Source: Anaerolineae bacterium (lineage in GTDB: Bacteria > Chloroflexota > Anaerolineae > Aggregatilineales > Phototrophicaceae). Taken from it: a DNA stretch of 64,000 bases. The notes below the pieces were generated by a model that searched no databases, had not been told where the DNA came from, and saw only the letters and a program-made list of their open reading frames with translations. A program made the position numbers and the translations under genes. This document shows, piece after piece, positions 53,760 through 62,463 of this stretch. How positions within the stretch are numbered: position 1 is the stretch's first letter; the number at the start of each line of letters is the position of its first letter. Location of the stretch: positions 41,110 through 105,109 of the forward strand of contig JAJEAA010000006.1 of the NCBI GenBank assembly GCA_022824365.1. Reading direction: 5' to 3'.

Positions 53760-54082
53760 AGCAGGTCCTGCCTGGAAACTGAAAACCGCCGCTCATTGTA
53801 ACATGACGCCGCCCCTTTTCATCTGCGCAATTGCTTCAGGGAGTGGTGAATTGGGGAACTGGTGAATTTGCTGGATACTAAGTAGGGGCGACCTGCCAGA
53901 CCGCCTGCTGCCGCTGCGCCTTGTGGTTTCGGGACATGGTATGCCGCCCCTACATTGCCTTGCGATGTTGGCGTATCCACAACTTTCACCACTCCCGCGG
54001 ATCGAAGACGCTTGCATGTCAGCGGACAATTTGACACAATGATTGTGCAAGCGGATAGCGTGGTCGCTGAAGGGCTGCCAAT
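53760..54082. other. Divergent intergenic region, 323 bp
   Basis: Apart from the long inverted repeat at 53883-53952 I see nothing certain here. CAATGATTGTGCAAG near 54037 lies ahead of the 899-aa protein gene without a clear promoter pair. Confidence 0.4.
53883..53952. repeat. Long-loop hairpin repeat of the TAGGGGCG family
   Basis: TAGGGGCG at 53883-53890 is matched by CGCCCCTA at 53945-53952, with about 54 nt between. It belongs to the same family as the shorter hairpins at 39809, 40139 and 47461. Confidence 0.65.
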
Positions 54083-56782
54083 GTGACGCTGGAATATGTG
54101 ATACTTGGTCACGATCAGGATGATCAGGGCCAAGGGCGGCGCAAGCTGTTGCTCTTTAACGGAGCTTTGCCATCGCTTGACCCCGCTTTCTACACTCGCA
54201 TCATAGATATTAAACCCCTGGTCGACGCCGCCGGCGCGAGCCAAACCAGCCTGGCGCTTGTCGAGTATGACGGTCCCCAAAACCTGCTCCTCGTCAATCA
54301 GCCCGCCCCCGACCAGCCCGGGACTTTCACCGATCATTATGTCTTTATCCCGGCGGAATCCCTTGCCGAGGCCGCCGACCAATTCGAAAGCTGGCTGGCA
54401 GCCTTGCCCAAAGCGACCGGAGACCTCGACCTCACCCTGCCCTTGCTGCAAGCGCCTCTCTTCACCCCAGTCGACCAAGAGACCCGTGCCGCCAATCTGG
54501 CGCGTCTGCTTGATCACAACCCTGACGGCGACTTCGAAGTTTTGCTGACTTTGCTGGGCGCGCTGATCGACCAGCGGCAATTGCTGATCAGCGGCTTTCC
54601 GGCCGATTTCAGCCGGCGCCTGGCATTCATCGCCGGCGTACAGGCTATGTTGCCGGGCAAGCTGGCCGCCCGCATAACTTTCGCCAGCAACTCCCTAAAC
54701 AAGTCCCGGCGTAAACCGCATATCGCATTCGGCGACGGCGAGAGCGACGCCTGGATCTTTGACTGGAGCGAACCGCATACCATCAGCGAAGCGCTTGAGC
54801 ATCCCTACATTGATGTACTGCGCCTCCTTTGGGCTGGCGAGCCATCGGCGCTGGCGGCCGATATTCAGAGGATGGCGCTGCCCGATCTCGCTGACGGAAA
54901 GCCCGGAGATTTAGCCGACGACCTGCGAACTTTGGCGGAGCGCTTCTGGGTCGACCATCACGTTCGGGCTGGCGATGAAGTCGACACCGATGTCATGATA
55001 AGCATCCTCGAAGGCATCGAATCGCCCAGCAAGAATCTGCGCCGGCTCTACGTCGAGAAGCTGCTGCGGAACGCCCTGAACAATCGTGATTCCGCTGCCG
55101 GCCGCTGGGTGGCGGAAGAGATGGAGCGCGATGAGGCGCTAGACGCTGCCCTGGCCGGGCTGATCGAAGAAATGCTGGAAGACCAGCCCGACGCCGTATA
55201 CGTATTCATCCGCAACCGACTGATCAATCTCGGCCTGGACGAGCGCTGGCTCCCCCGCTTGCACGCGGCCGCGCGCAACTCCCTCGATGTCGCGATTGAG
55301 GAAGGCGATATCGGCACCCTGGCTGGCTGGCTGGAACTCATCGCCCATGAACCGCAAGCCTATCAATTGCAGGGGATATTGAAGGGAGGCATCCTTTCCG
55401 CCGCCAAACGCGCCTATGGCGATGGCGAATTGGGTATTCAACTCATACTGATAGCGGCGAGGCGAACGCCGGAAATCGTCGACGCCCTTTATGCCGACGA
55501 AGCGCTTGTCGCCGCCCTGGAGGCCAATGTCCGCGCCGCCTTGCAAAACCCCTCTCTGAAGGCGCTGGATGCCCTGATTGATGACAAACCCGAACATTTT
55601 CTCTTGTCCCTCTACAATGGCCTCAGCGGAAGCGACGACTTGCTCATTTCTCTGGCGGCAACGCGCCGCTTGGTGACGCTGGCGGAATCCGAAGGGCGGG
55701 CGAACCTGCCGGCGGTTTATCGCGCCCCGGCTCTGATACGCCTGCTGGCGACGCAGGGGAGCCGCCAAATGTCGGCGGACGCGCTTGATCTCCTCTTGCG
55801 CTACATCCTGCACATCGACGACCGCCCCTTTATCGCGGGGGCGCTGCAACATCTGGCCGACCACGAACTGCTTTTCCCCCGCTTGGAGGGCGCGCTGCAG
55901 CAAGACGACCTGCCCTTGGACAAGGTGCTCTCGGTGATGAACGCCGTCAGCGCCATCCAAAATGCCCCCCCGCAAGAGGTCATCGCCTGCTATTTTTCAC
56001 TGCTCGATTATTATCAGTGGGAGCCCCAAACCCAGCACTTGATTGAATCTCTCGCCCGGCTCCTGGCGAAGCATCACGAAGTCACCGTCTCTTACCGCCA
56101 CCTCTGGACGCTCTTCGACGCCTGCCAAACCATACAGTCGGAAGCGGCCGCCCGTGTCGTCATGACCCAGCTCATGGCTCAGTTTGATAGCGAAGAAGAC
56201 CTTGAGGTAGTCGTCGCCGGGCTGACGCGCATCTGCCGCCAGATCGCCTTCAGCAAAAACCTGCAAGACGGCGTCAACAATTGGTGGCGGCAATACACGC
56301 ATAGCCGCGCCATGCCGCAATTGCAGCGGCTCAAGCGCGAACTTGACGCGCAGCGGCACATGGAAGAGCAGAAACATATCATCAAAACCGTCGTGGCGAT
56401 GCGGCGCTGGCTGCACAGCCGCGGACCAGCCGAACTGGCGCAGGCCATCAATACAGCCAACATCATGCTCGAACACATCACCGAAGCGTTTGATGGCGCT
56501 AACCTGTCCGAGACGGATCCGCGCACCATCCGCCGCGAAGTCGATGAACTAAGCGGCGACCTGTCATCGGAGCAGCGGCATATCCTGGCGAACAACCTGC
56601 GCAGCCTCGCTACCCGGGTCACGCAGATGGCCGAGAATCGCAGCAAGCCTTCGCTGATACGCAGCGACGACAGCATCGACCGGCAACTCATGCACGGCGA
56701 AGCCAACCCCCAAGGCTCGGTTGATATGCTAAAATGGATCGCTGGCTATCTCGACGGCGCGCATCTCCAAAGCTATGACTGA
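54083..56782 (+). CDS. Large protein resembling GTPase-associated protein 1 (GAP1-N-like)
   Basis: An 899-aa soluble protein I cannot assign firmly. The first ~230 residues (LLVNQPAPDQPGTFTDHYVFIP; LLISGFPADFSRRLAFIAGVQ; LPGKLAARITFASNS) recall the GAP1 N-terminal domains found in predicted GTPase-based conflict or signalling systems. The rest is all-helical and repeat-like (LLRNALNNRDSAAGRWVAEEM; LIQLILIAARRTPE-type units), probably a solenoid, with a charged segment near the C-terminus (LKRELDAQRHMEEQKHIIK). No signal peptide or catalytic motif. No GTPase gene is adjacent. Start at 54083 is a GTG. Confidence 0.6.
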   Translation: MTLEYVILGHDQDDQGQGRRKLLLFNGALPSLDPAFYTRIIDIKPLVDAAGASQTSLALVEYDGPQNLLLVNQPAPDQPGTFTDHYVFIPAESLAEAADQFESWLAALPKATGDLDLTLPLLQAPLFTPVDQETRAANLARLLDHNPDGDFEVLLTLLGALIDQRQLLISGFPADFSRRLAFIAGVQAMLPGKLAARITFASNSLNKSRRKPHIAFGDGESDAWIFDWSEPHTISEALEHPYIDVLRLLWAGEPSALAADIQRMALPDLADGKPGDLADDLRTLAERFWVDHHVRAGDEVDTDVMISILEGIESPSKNLRRLYVEKLLRNALNNRDSAAGRWVAEEMERDEALDAALAGLIEEMLEDQPDAVYVFIRNRLINLGLDERWLPRLHAAARNSLDVAIEEGDIGTLAGWLELIAHEPQAYQLQGILKGGILSAAKRAYGDGELGIQLILIAARRTPEIVDALYADEALVAALEANVRAALQNPSLKALDALIDDKPEHFLLSLYNGLSGSDDLLISLAATRRLVTLAESEGRANLPAVYRAPALIRLLATQGSRQMSADALDLLLRYILHIDDRPFIAGALQHLADHELLFPRLEGALQQDDLPLDKVLSVMNAVSAIQNAPPQEVIACYFSLLDYYQWEPQTQHLIESLARLLAKHHEVTVSYRHLWTLFDACQTIQSEAAARVVMTQLMAQFDSEEDLEVVVAGLTRICRQIAFSKNLQDGVNNWWRQYTHSRAMPQLQRLKRELDAQRHMEEQKHIIKTVVAMRRWLHSRGPAELAQAINTANIMLEHITEAFDGANLSETDPRTIRREVDELSGDLSSEQRHILANNLRSLATRVTQMAENRSKPSLIRSDDSIDRQLMHGEANPQGSVDMLKWIAGYLDGAHLQSYD

Positions 56783-56952
56783 GGAAAACCGGCAAGTTCA
56801 CGCTTGACACCTGCTCAGCGACAGTACAATGGTAGCGTGCGATTGCGCGCAATCTCGCTTTGCGCCCATCAACGCAGACCGTAACAGCTTGGCGCCCTGA
56901 TTGGCACGGTCATGATCGTCCGCATGTCGGCATGAGGCAAAGAACCGTTTCG

Positions 56953-57294
56953 ATGGAGAAACTCTTCACATACGGTACGCTCCGCAATCCAGCGACCCAA
57001 GTCCAACTCCTGGGCCGGCAACTGGGCGAAGGCAAACCGGATTCCCTTCGCGGCTATCGGCTGGCCAGGCTCCGCGGCATCCACTTCGTCTATTCCATCC
57101 TTCAGCCCCACCCGGGCTCAATCGTCGATGGCACGCTCTTTGAAGTGACCAGCGAAGAACTGCAAAAACTCGATGATTATGAAGGCGATGCCTACCAACG
57201 GGTCAGCGTCACCCTCGTGAGCAACACGCGCGCCTGGGCTTATACCGAAAATCCCAAATCCGATTTCAACATTCACATCGAACCACCCGATTAA
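56953..57294 (+). CDS. Gamma-glutamylcyclotransferase-like protein
   Basis: A 113-aa protein of the GGCT/AIG2 fold. KLFTYGTLRNPATQ holds the substrate-loop YGTLR motif, DGTLFEVTSEELQKLDDYEGDAYQRV the catalytic Glu, and AWAYTENP the last strand. Members cleave gamma-glutamyl dipeptides or gamma-glutamylamines, releasing 5-oxoproline. ATG at 56953 gives the canonical start; in-frame codons upstream do not fit the family. Confidence 0.85.
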   Translation: MEKLFTYGTLRNPATQVQLLGRQLGEGKPDSLRGYRLARLRGIHFVYSILQPHPGSIVDGTLFEVTSEELQKLDDYEGDAYQRVSVTLVSNTRAWAYTENPKSDFNIHIEPPD

Positions 57295-57383
57295 AGACTT
57301 GTCCGCTAATGCCAACCAAGCCTTGTAGGGACGACCAACCTGGCCGCGTTCGCGCTTTTAGATTGTCGCGGGGCTGGATTATA

Positions 57384-59114
57384 ATGCGGCGCATGACCCA
57401 GCCGCGCAACGTTGTCCGCCGCGTCCGCCGCCGGCGCGCCATCATATTTGTTGTCCTGGCGCTTCTGCTAACGCTGTTGCTGTCGCTCGACTTGCGGCAT
57501 CAGGGCTTGGCTTGGCGATTCTTCTGGTCGCAGACCGGCGAAGAAGCGGCGCCTGGTCAAATCCGCGGTATGGTCGAGGTGGCTGGCAACCTCGTCCGCG
57601 CGCCGCTTTCCACCGAGCCGCTGGCGCCCATCGAGCACAAAGCTTATCGCCCCTACGGGATAAACACCTTCCTCGAGCAGGAAGTGGAGAAGCCCAAGAT
57701 CGAGGCGATGCTAAAAATGATCAGCGAGGCCGGTTTCGTCTGGCTGCGGCAGGAATTCCCCTGGGAAGATCTCGAGTTTGACGGGCGCGGCCAGTTCAGC
57801 AACTCGCGCGATCTGGACGGCGATGGACAGCCGGATGTGCCCGATACCTGGCTGAAGTATGACCGGATCGTCGAGTTGGCGGAGGCATACGACTTGCGCC
57901 TGATGACGCGCTTGAGCAACCCGCCGGCCTGGTCCCGGGCCGATCCGAAGGCCGGCGATAACGCTCCGCCGGACAACTTGGGAGATTACGTGAATTACGC
58001 GGTCGCGGTCGCCCGGCGCTATCGGGGGCGCATCCGTCATTATCAGATCTGGAATGAGCCGAATATCTACCCGGAATGGGGCAATAAGCCGATTGACCCG
58101 GCCGGATACGCCGACATGCTCTGCCGGACTTATGCCGCTTTGAAAGCGGTCGATCCGGAAATCGTGATCATCAGCGCGGCTATCGCCCCGACAATCGCCC
58201 TGGATGGCGCGCGCGATCTGAGCGATCTGGTCTTCCTGCAAGCGCTTTACGATAACGGCGGCGGCGACTGTTTTGATGTGCTTTCGGCGCAGGGTTACGG
58301 CTTGCGCAGCGGACCGACCGATAGACGCCTGCGCGCGACCAGCGTCAATGTCGCCCGGCATACATATTATCGCGACATCATGGTCCGCAACGGCGATGCG
58401 CACAAGCCGATCTGGCTCAGCGAAGCGGCCTGGAACGCCACGCTGGATGCCGAGTTGTCGCCGGAACAGATCTCGCTCTATGGCAATTATGGCAATGTGA
58501 CGCAGGAAGAAGCGGCCCGCTACATGCCTATGCTATACAATCGGGCGCAGCAGGAATGGCCCTGGGTCGGCAATGTGATGTACTGGTTTTTCACGCGCAA
58601 GGATCCCTTCGAGGCCGATCAAGCCTTTTATTATTTTCGCATGGCCGAGCCGGATTATCAGCCGGAGAAGCCGACTTTCACGCCGCTGCCCGTCTATGAC
58701 AGCGTCAGCGACTATATCAATGGGCAGGCGCCGGTATTGTATCGCGGAACGCACCAAGCCGAGACCTGGCAGATTGACGCCGGTCGCCTGGTAGCGGATG
58801 ACACGGCGCGCTTTGTGCAGGCGGTCGTTTTTGAAGCGCCGCTCAAATTCAGGGCGCATGGCACGGCTGTCGATATCCGCTGGCGGGAGGGCGATGATAT
58901 GGATGCTGGCTGGCGAGTGAGTCGCCTCCCGCTTTCAGGGGAGTTGGCGCGAACGGCGGCGATCAGTTTCGGCGAGGCGCCCCTGATCGTCGATGAGATT
59001 GTGGTGTATGACCGGGGCGGGAATCGCCTGCTCGCCTGGCTGGCGCTGGGCTTGGCTGGCGGGGCGCTCGTGTTTGGCTGCATTCTGCTGGCTCTGGGCG
59101 AGCGCCGGCGATGA
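57384..59114 (+). CDS. Membrane-anchored GH39-like glycosidase
   Basis: A 576-aa protein with an N-terminal membrane helix after a very basic start (RRVRRRRAIIFVVLALLLTLLLSLDL) and another at the C-terminus (LLAWLALGLAGGALVFGCILLAL). Between them is a clan-A TIM barrel: HYQIWNEPNIYPEWG with the acid/base Glu near residue 225 and IWLSEAAWN with the nucleophile near 347, then a beta-rich domain. It would cut a polysaccharide at the outer membrane face. Its stop overlaps the start of the GT39-like gene by 4 bp (ATGA), so the two are translated together. Confidence 0.82.
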   Translation: MRRMTQPRNVVRRVRRRRAIIFVVLALLLTLLLSLDLRHQGLAWRFFWSQTGEEAAPGQIRGMVEVAGNLVRAPLSTEPLAPIEHKAYRPYGINTFLEQEVEKPKIEAMLKMISEAGFVWLRQEFPWEDLEFDGRGQFSNSRDLDGDGQPDVPDTWLKYDRIVELAEAYDLRLMTRLSNPPAWSRADPKAGDNAPPDNLGDYVNYAVAVARRYRGRIRHYQIWNEPNIYPEWGNKPIDPAGYADMLCRTYAALKAVDPEIVIISAAIAPTIALDGARDLSDLVFLQALYDNGGGDCFDVLSAQGYGLRSGPTDRRLRATSVNVARHTYYRDIMVRNGDAHKPIWLSEAAWNATLDAELSPEQISLYGNYGNVTQEEAARYMPMLYNRAQQEWPWVGNVMYWFFTRKDPFEADQAFYYFRMAEPDYQPEKPTFTPLPVYDSVSDYINGQAPVLYRGTHQAETWQIDAGRLVADDTARFVQAVVFEAPLKFRAHGTAVDIRWREGDDMDAGWRVSRLPLSGELARTAAISFGEAPLIVDEIVVYDRGGNRLLAWLALGLAGGALVFGCILLALGERRR

Positions 59115-61078
59115 ACGAGGCGGCGGACAAACGGGGTGAACTGCTGCTGGCGCTGGCAGTCGCCGTGCTGCTGCTATCGGCGGCGGTCCGATTCCATCGT
59201 CTGGGCGCGCAGTCGCTCTGGTATGACGAGGGCGTCGCCTACGCCCACTCGCTGCGGACGCTGCCGGAGTTGATCCCGCTCTTACAGCGCAATGTACACC
59301 TGCCGGCTTACTTCACTTTGCTGGGCTGGTGGCAGGATTGGACGGGCTCGTCCGAATTCGCCTTGCGCGCTTTGTCGGCGCTGTTCAGCATCGTAGGGGT
59401 GGCCTGGACTTATGCGCTGGGCAAACGCCTTTTTCATCCTGGCGCTGGACTTGCGGCGGCGGCGCTGATGGCATTGAACAGCTTCAGCATTTATTATGCT
59501 CAAGAGGCGCGGATGTACGCTATGCTGGTCGCTATCGCTGGCGGCAGCATGTGGCTCTATGTCGGTCTCTTGCGCGGATTGCCCGCTCGCCTGCTTCCCC
59601 CCATTGCGATGGGGGGACCGAGAGGGGTGCGCTGGCTGCCGGTCATCGCGCTGGGATTGGCGAACGCGCTGGGCTTGAATACGCATGTCGCCTACGGCTT
59701 GGTCATTTTGGCGCAGGTGATTCTGGCTGCGGTCTGGCTGGGTTCAGCGCTCATCCGCGAGCGGCGCGACAAGGCGGCGACGAAGCGCTGGGGGAGGCTG
59801 CTGACGCGATTGGCGCTGGCCAATTTTCTGACGCTGTTGCTCTTCGCGCCCTGGCTGCCGGTATCGCTGCGGCAGGTCTTGGCTCAGCCGAATCTTTCGC
59901 AGGCGATGCCGCTTGATCAGACGTTTGGGCAGATTCTTGGTTACTTCGCGATTGGCGTCACCTTCGAAGAAAGCGGTCGAGATATGACATTCTTTGTCTA
60001 TTTCTTCTTGCTTTTCGGGTTGATTCCAGCTGCGATTCGCAGCCGGACTCTTTGGAATATCGCTCTGCCGGTCCTGTGGGTTATTCTTTCGGTTGCCGTC
60101 TACTTGTATCTGGGCTTGACGACGCGCTATCTGCGCTTCCTGCTGCCGGCGCAGATGGCCTTCGCGCTCTGGCTGGGGCGGGGCGTCTGGATCGCGTGGA
60201 TGCTCCACAGGCGTCACCGGGTTCGGCGCTGGCGAGACAAAGCCAAGTTTATCGTCTTTCTTGGCGCGGCTTTCTACCTGCTGTATTTATTTGGCAATTT
60301 GGGCTTGCTATATCACCAGCCCAATTTCCAGCGCGATGATGTGCGCGGGTTGGCGGCGCGGATTGAGTCAGAATTGCGCGAGGGAGATGCCGTTCTTGTG
60401 AGCGCGGCGGGGTTGCAGGAAGTCCTGAGCTATTATTATAAAGGCGAAGCGCCGGTTTACGGCTTGCCGACGAGCGCCGATGCGGCTGATACGGCTTCAG
60501 AAGTCTTGCAGATTACGCTGATGCACAAACGGGTCTTCGCAATCTTTTATGGCAGCGAAGAGCAGGATCCCACGCGCGCGGTGGAACGGTCTTTGAATAT
60601 ACATAGCTATCAGGCGAGCCAGGAATGGGTCGGTGATCTGCGCTTCTCCCGCTATGTCATAGCTGCGGACATGGACGAATTGCAGCAGCTAGACATGCCT
60701 TTTGGCGATAGCATCCGCTTGAGCCACTACACAACAAGCGGAAGGTCGGTTAGGCGAGGCGACTACCTGTTGGCGAGTCTGTTTTGGTTCGCGAGCGACG
60801 CGCCCCTAATCCGTTACAAGGTCTTTCTGCAATTGCTGAACTCGGACGGCGCGCTCGTTGCGCAGAGGGATAGCGAGCCGGGCGGCGGCACACAGCCGAC
60901 CACAATGTGGGAAGCCGGTTACAACTATCTCGACTTGCACGCCCTGCTGATCCCAGAGGATCTGCCCGCGGACGAGTACAGGCTGATCGCCGGTCTCTAC
61001 GACATCAATGATCCCAATGCGCGGCTGCCGGCAGGCGATAGCAGCTATATTGAGCTGGGCAGGTTCACGTTGGAGTAA
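59111..61078 (+). CDS. GT39-like integral-membrane glycosyltransferase
   Basis: A 655-aa protein with at least ten membrane helices. The first outer loop (LGAQSLWYDEGVAYAHS) carries the DE acidic pair that in this GT-C superfamily acts on a polyprenyl-phosphate sugar. NVHLPAYFTLLGWWQDWTGSSEFALRALSALFSI and YYAQEARMYAML are typical, as is TTRYLRFLLP. The last ~200 residues form a soluble outer domain. It probably adds a sugar to a lipid, glycan or protein. A perfect 9-bp DNA hairpin at 59596-59617 encodes an extra-looking loop (LLPPIAMGGPRG). Confidence 0.82.
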   Translation: MNEAADKRGELLLALAVAVLLLSAAVRFHRLGAQSLWYDEGVAYAHSLRTLPELIPLLQRNVHLPAYFTLLGWWQDWTGSSEFALRALSALFSIVGVAWTYALGKRLFHPGAGLAAAALMALNSFSIYYAQEARMYAMLVAIAGGSMWLYVGLLRGLPARLLPPIAMGGPRGVRWLPVIALGLANALGLNTHVAYGLVILAQVILAAVWLGSALIRERRDKAATKRWGRLLTRLALANFLTLLLFAPWLPVSLRQVLAQPNLSQAMPLDQTFGQILGYFAIGVTFEESGRDMTFFVYFFLLFGLIPAAIRSRTLWNIALPVLWVILSVAVYLYLGLTTRYLRFLLPAQMAFALWLGRGVWIAWMLHRRHRVRRWRDKAKFIVFLGAAFYLLYLFGNLGLLYHQPNFQRDDVRGLAARIESELREGDAVLVSAAGLQEVLSYYYKGEAPVYGLPTSADAADTASEVLQITLMHKRVFAIFYGSEEQDPTRAVERSLNIHSYQASQEWVGDLRFSRYVIAADMDELQQLDMPFGDSIRLSHYTTSGRSVRRGDYLLASLFWFASDAPLIRYKVFLQLLNSDGALVAQRDSEPGGGTQPTTMWEAGYNYLDLHALLIPEDLPADEYRLIAGLYDINDPNARLPAGDSSYIELGRFTLE

Positions 61079-62400
61079 GCGAGCCAGGCATTTGCGTCGC
61101 GCTCGTAAGCCAGTTGGCCCGCCACATAGGTGGCTTGAATCGCCCGGTCATCGGCGCAGATCATGAGTGCGAAGAGCAATTCGTCCAGGGTCTCGGCGCC
61201 ATTCGCCCGCAGCGTCAGTAGCGGCGTCGCCCGCGGATCCAGCACAATGATATCCGCCGCATAGCCGGCTCCCAGCTTGCCGACGCGGTCGGCGATGCCT
61301 AAGGCTTGCGCGCTGCCCAAGGTCGCGAGGAAGTAGCTCTGCGCCGCTGTCATCGAGATGCCGCGCAACTGCGCCATCTTGTAGGCTTCGCTCATGGTCT
61401 GCAGCATCGAGAAACTGGTGCCGCCGCCGACATCGGTGCCCAAGCCCACCGCGACGGGACGCGCCGCGTTTTTGGTCGCTGCGATATTGAATAAGCCGCT
61501 GCCGATGAAGAAGTTTGAGGTGGGGCAATGGGCGATCTTGGCGCCGGTCTCATGGAAGCGCTTCAGTTCCTCTTCCGACAAGTGAATGCCGTGACCGTAG
61601 ATGGCTTGCTCGTCGAGCAAGCCGTAATGGTCGTAGATATCGGTATAGTTTTTCCGCGCCGGATACAATTCCGCCGCCCGCGCCACCTCAGCCAGATTCT
61701 CCGATATGTGCGACTGCAAGCGGACGTCGCTGCGCTCGCGCATCAAAGCGGCAGCCAGTTCAAGCTGTTCCGGGCTGCTGGTCAGAGCGAAGCGGGGCGT
61801 CACGGTATAGAGGCAGCGATCCCGCTTGTGCCAGCGTTCGATCAAGGCTTTGGAGTCGTCATAACTGGCTTGAGCCGTATCGAGGATATTCGCTGGCGCG
61901 TGGCTGTCCATCATCATCTTGCCGGCCAGGATCAGCATGTTCCGCGCCAGCGCCGCCTCGAAGATCGCATCGACCGAACCCGGCGCCGAGGTGCAGAAAA
62001 CCGAGGCTGAAGTTGTGCCGTTGCGCAGCAACTCGGCGATGAAAAACTCGGCGATTTTCCGCGCGTGCTCGGGGTCAACAAACCTGGCTTCGGCCGGGAA
62101 GGTATATTTGTTCAGCCACTCCAGCAACTGCGCGCCATAGGAGCCGATGATCTCGACCTGGGGATAATGAATATGCGCATCGACAAAACCGGGCAGCAAA
62201 AGCGCGTCCGGGTAATGCCGCGTTTCGATGCCCTCGGGCAGTTGATCCTTGAGCGCCCCATAATCGCCGACCGCGCTGATTAAGCCATCGCGGATCAGTA
62301 TCAAGCCATCGGATTCGTAGACGACGCAGTCTTCGACCGGGTTCAGGAAGGGGTCGTTAACCAAGGTGTAGATGGCGCCGCGCAATGCCAGGTCTGTCAT
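61045..62400 (-). CDS. guaD: Guanine deaminase
   Basis: Hydrolyses guanine to xanthine and ammonia. The 451-aa amidohydrolase has LPGFVDAHIHYPQ (metal HxH), LQSHISEN, IYGHGIHLSEEEL, the guanine-deaminase-like HCPTSNFFIGSG and GLGTDVGGGTS with the final Asp; IGSYGAQLLEWLNKYTFPAE is also characteristic of GuaD. The C-terminus overlaps the convergent GT39-like gene by 34 bp. The ATG at 62400 has AGGAG 6 nt upstream, favoured over a longer in-frame start. Confidence 0.9.
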   Translation of the reverse strand: MTDLALRGAIYTLVNDPFLNPVEDCVVYESDGLILIRDGLISAVGDYGALKDQLPEGIETRHYPDALLLPGFVDAHIHYPQVEIIGSYGAQLLEWLNKYTFPAEARFVDPEHARKIAEFFIAELLRNGTTSASVFCTSAPGSVDAIFEAALARNMLILAGKMMMDSHAPANILDTAQASYDDSKALIERWHKRDRCLYTVTPRFALTSSPEQLELAAALMRERSDVRLQSHISENLAEVARAAELYPARKNYTDIYDHYGLLDEQAIYGHGIHLSEEELKRFHETGAKIAHCPTSNFFIGSGLFNIAATKNAARPVAVGLGTDVGGGTSFSMLQTMSEAYKMAQLRGISMTAAQSYFLATLGSAQALGIADRVGKLGAGYAADIIVLDPRATPLLTLRANGAETLDELLFALMICADDRAIQATYVAGQLAYERDANAWLAYSNVNLPSSI

Positions 62401-62463
62401 GAACGCTCCTGTGAGGCTGGTTCGAGAAGAGAATGATTGTGCCACAAAACGACATCTACTGCC

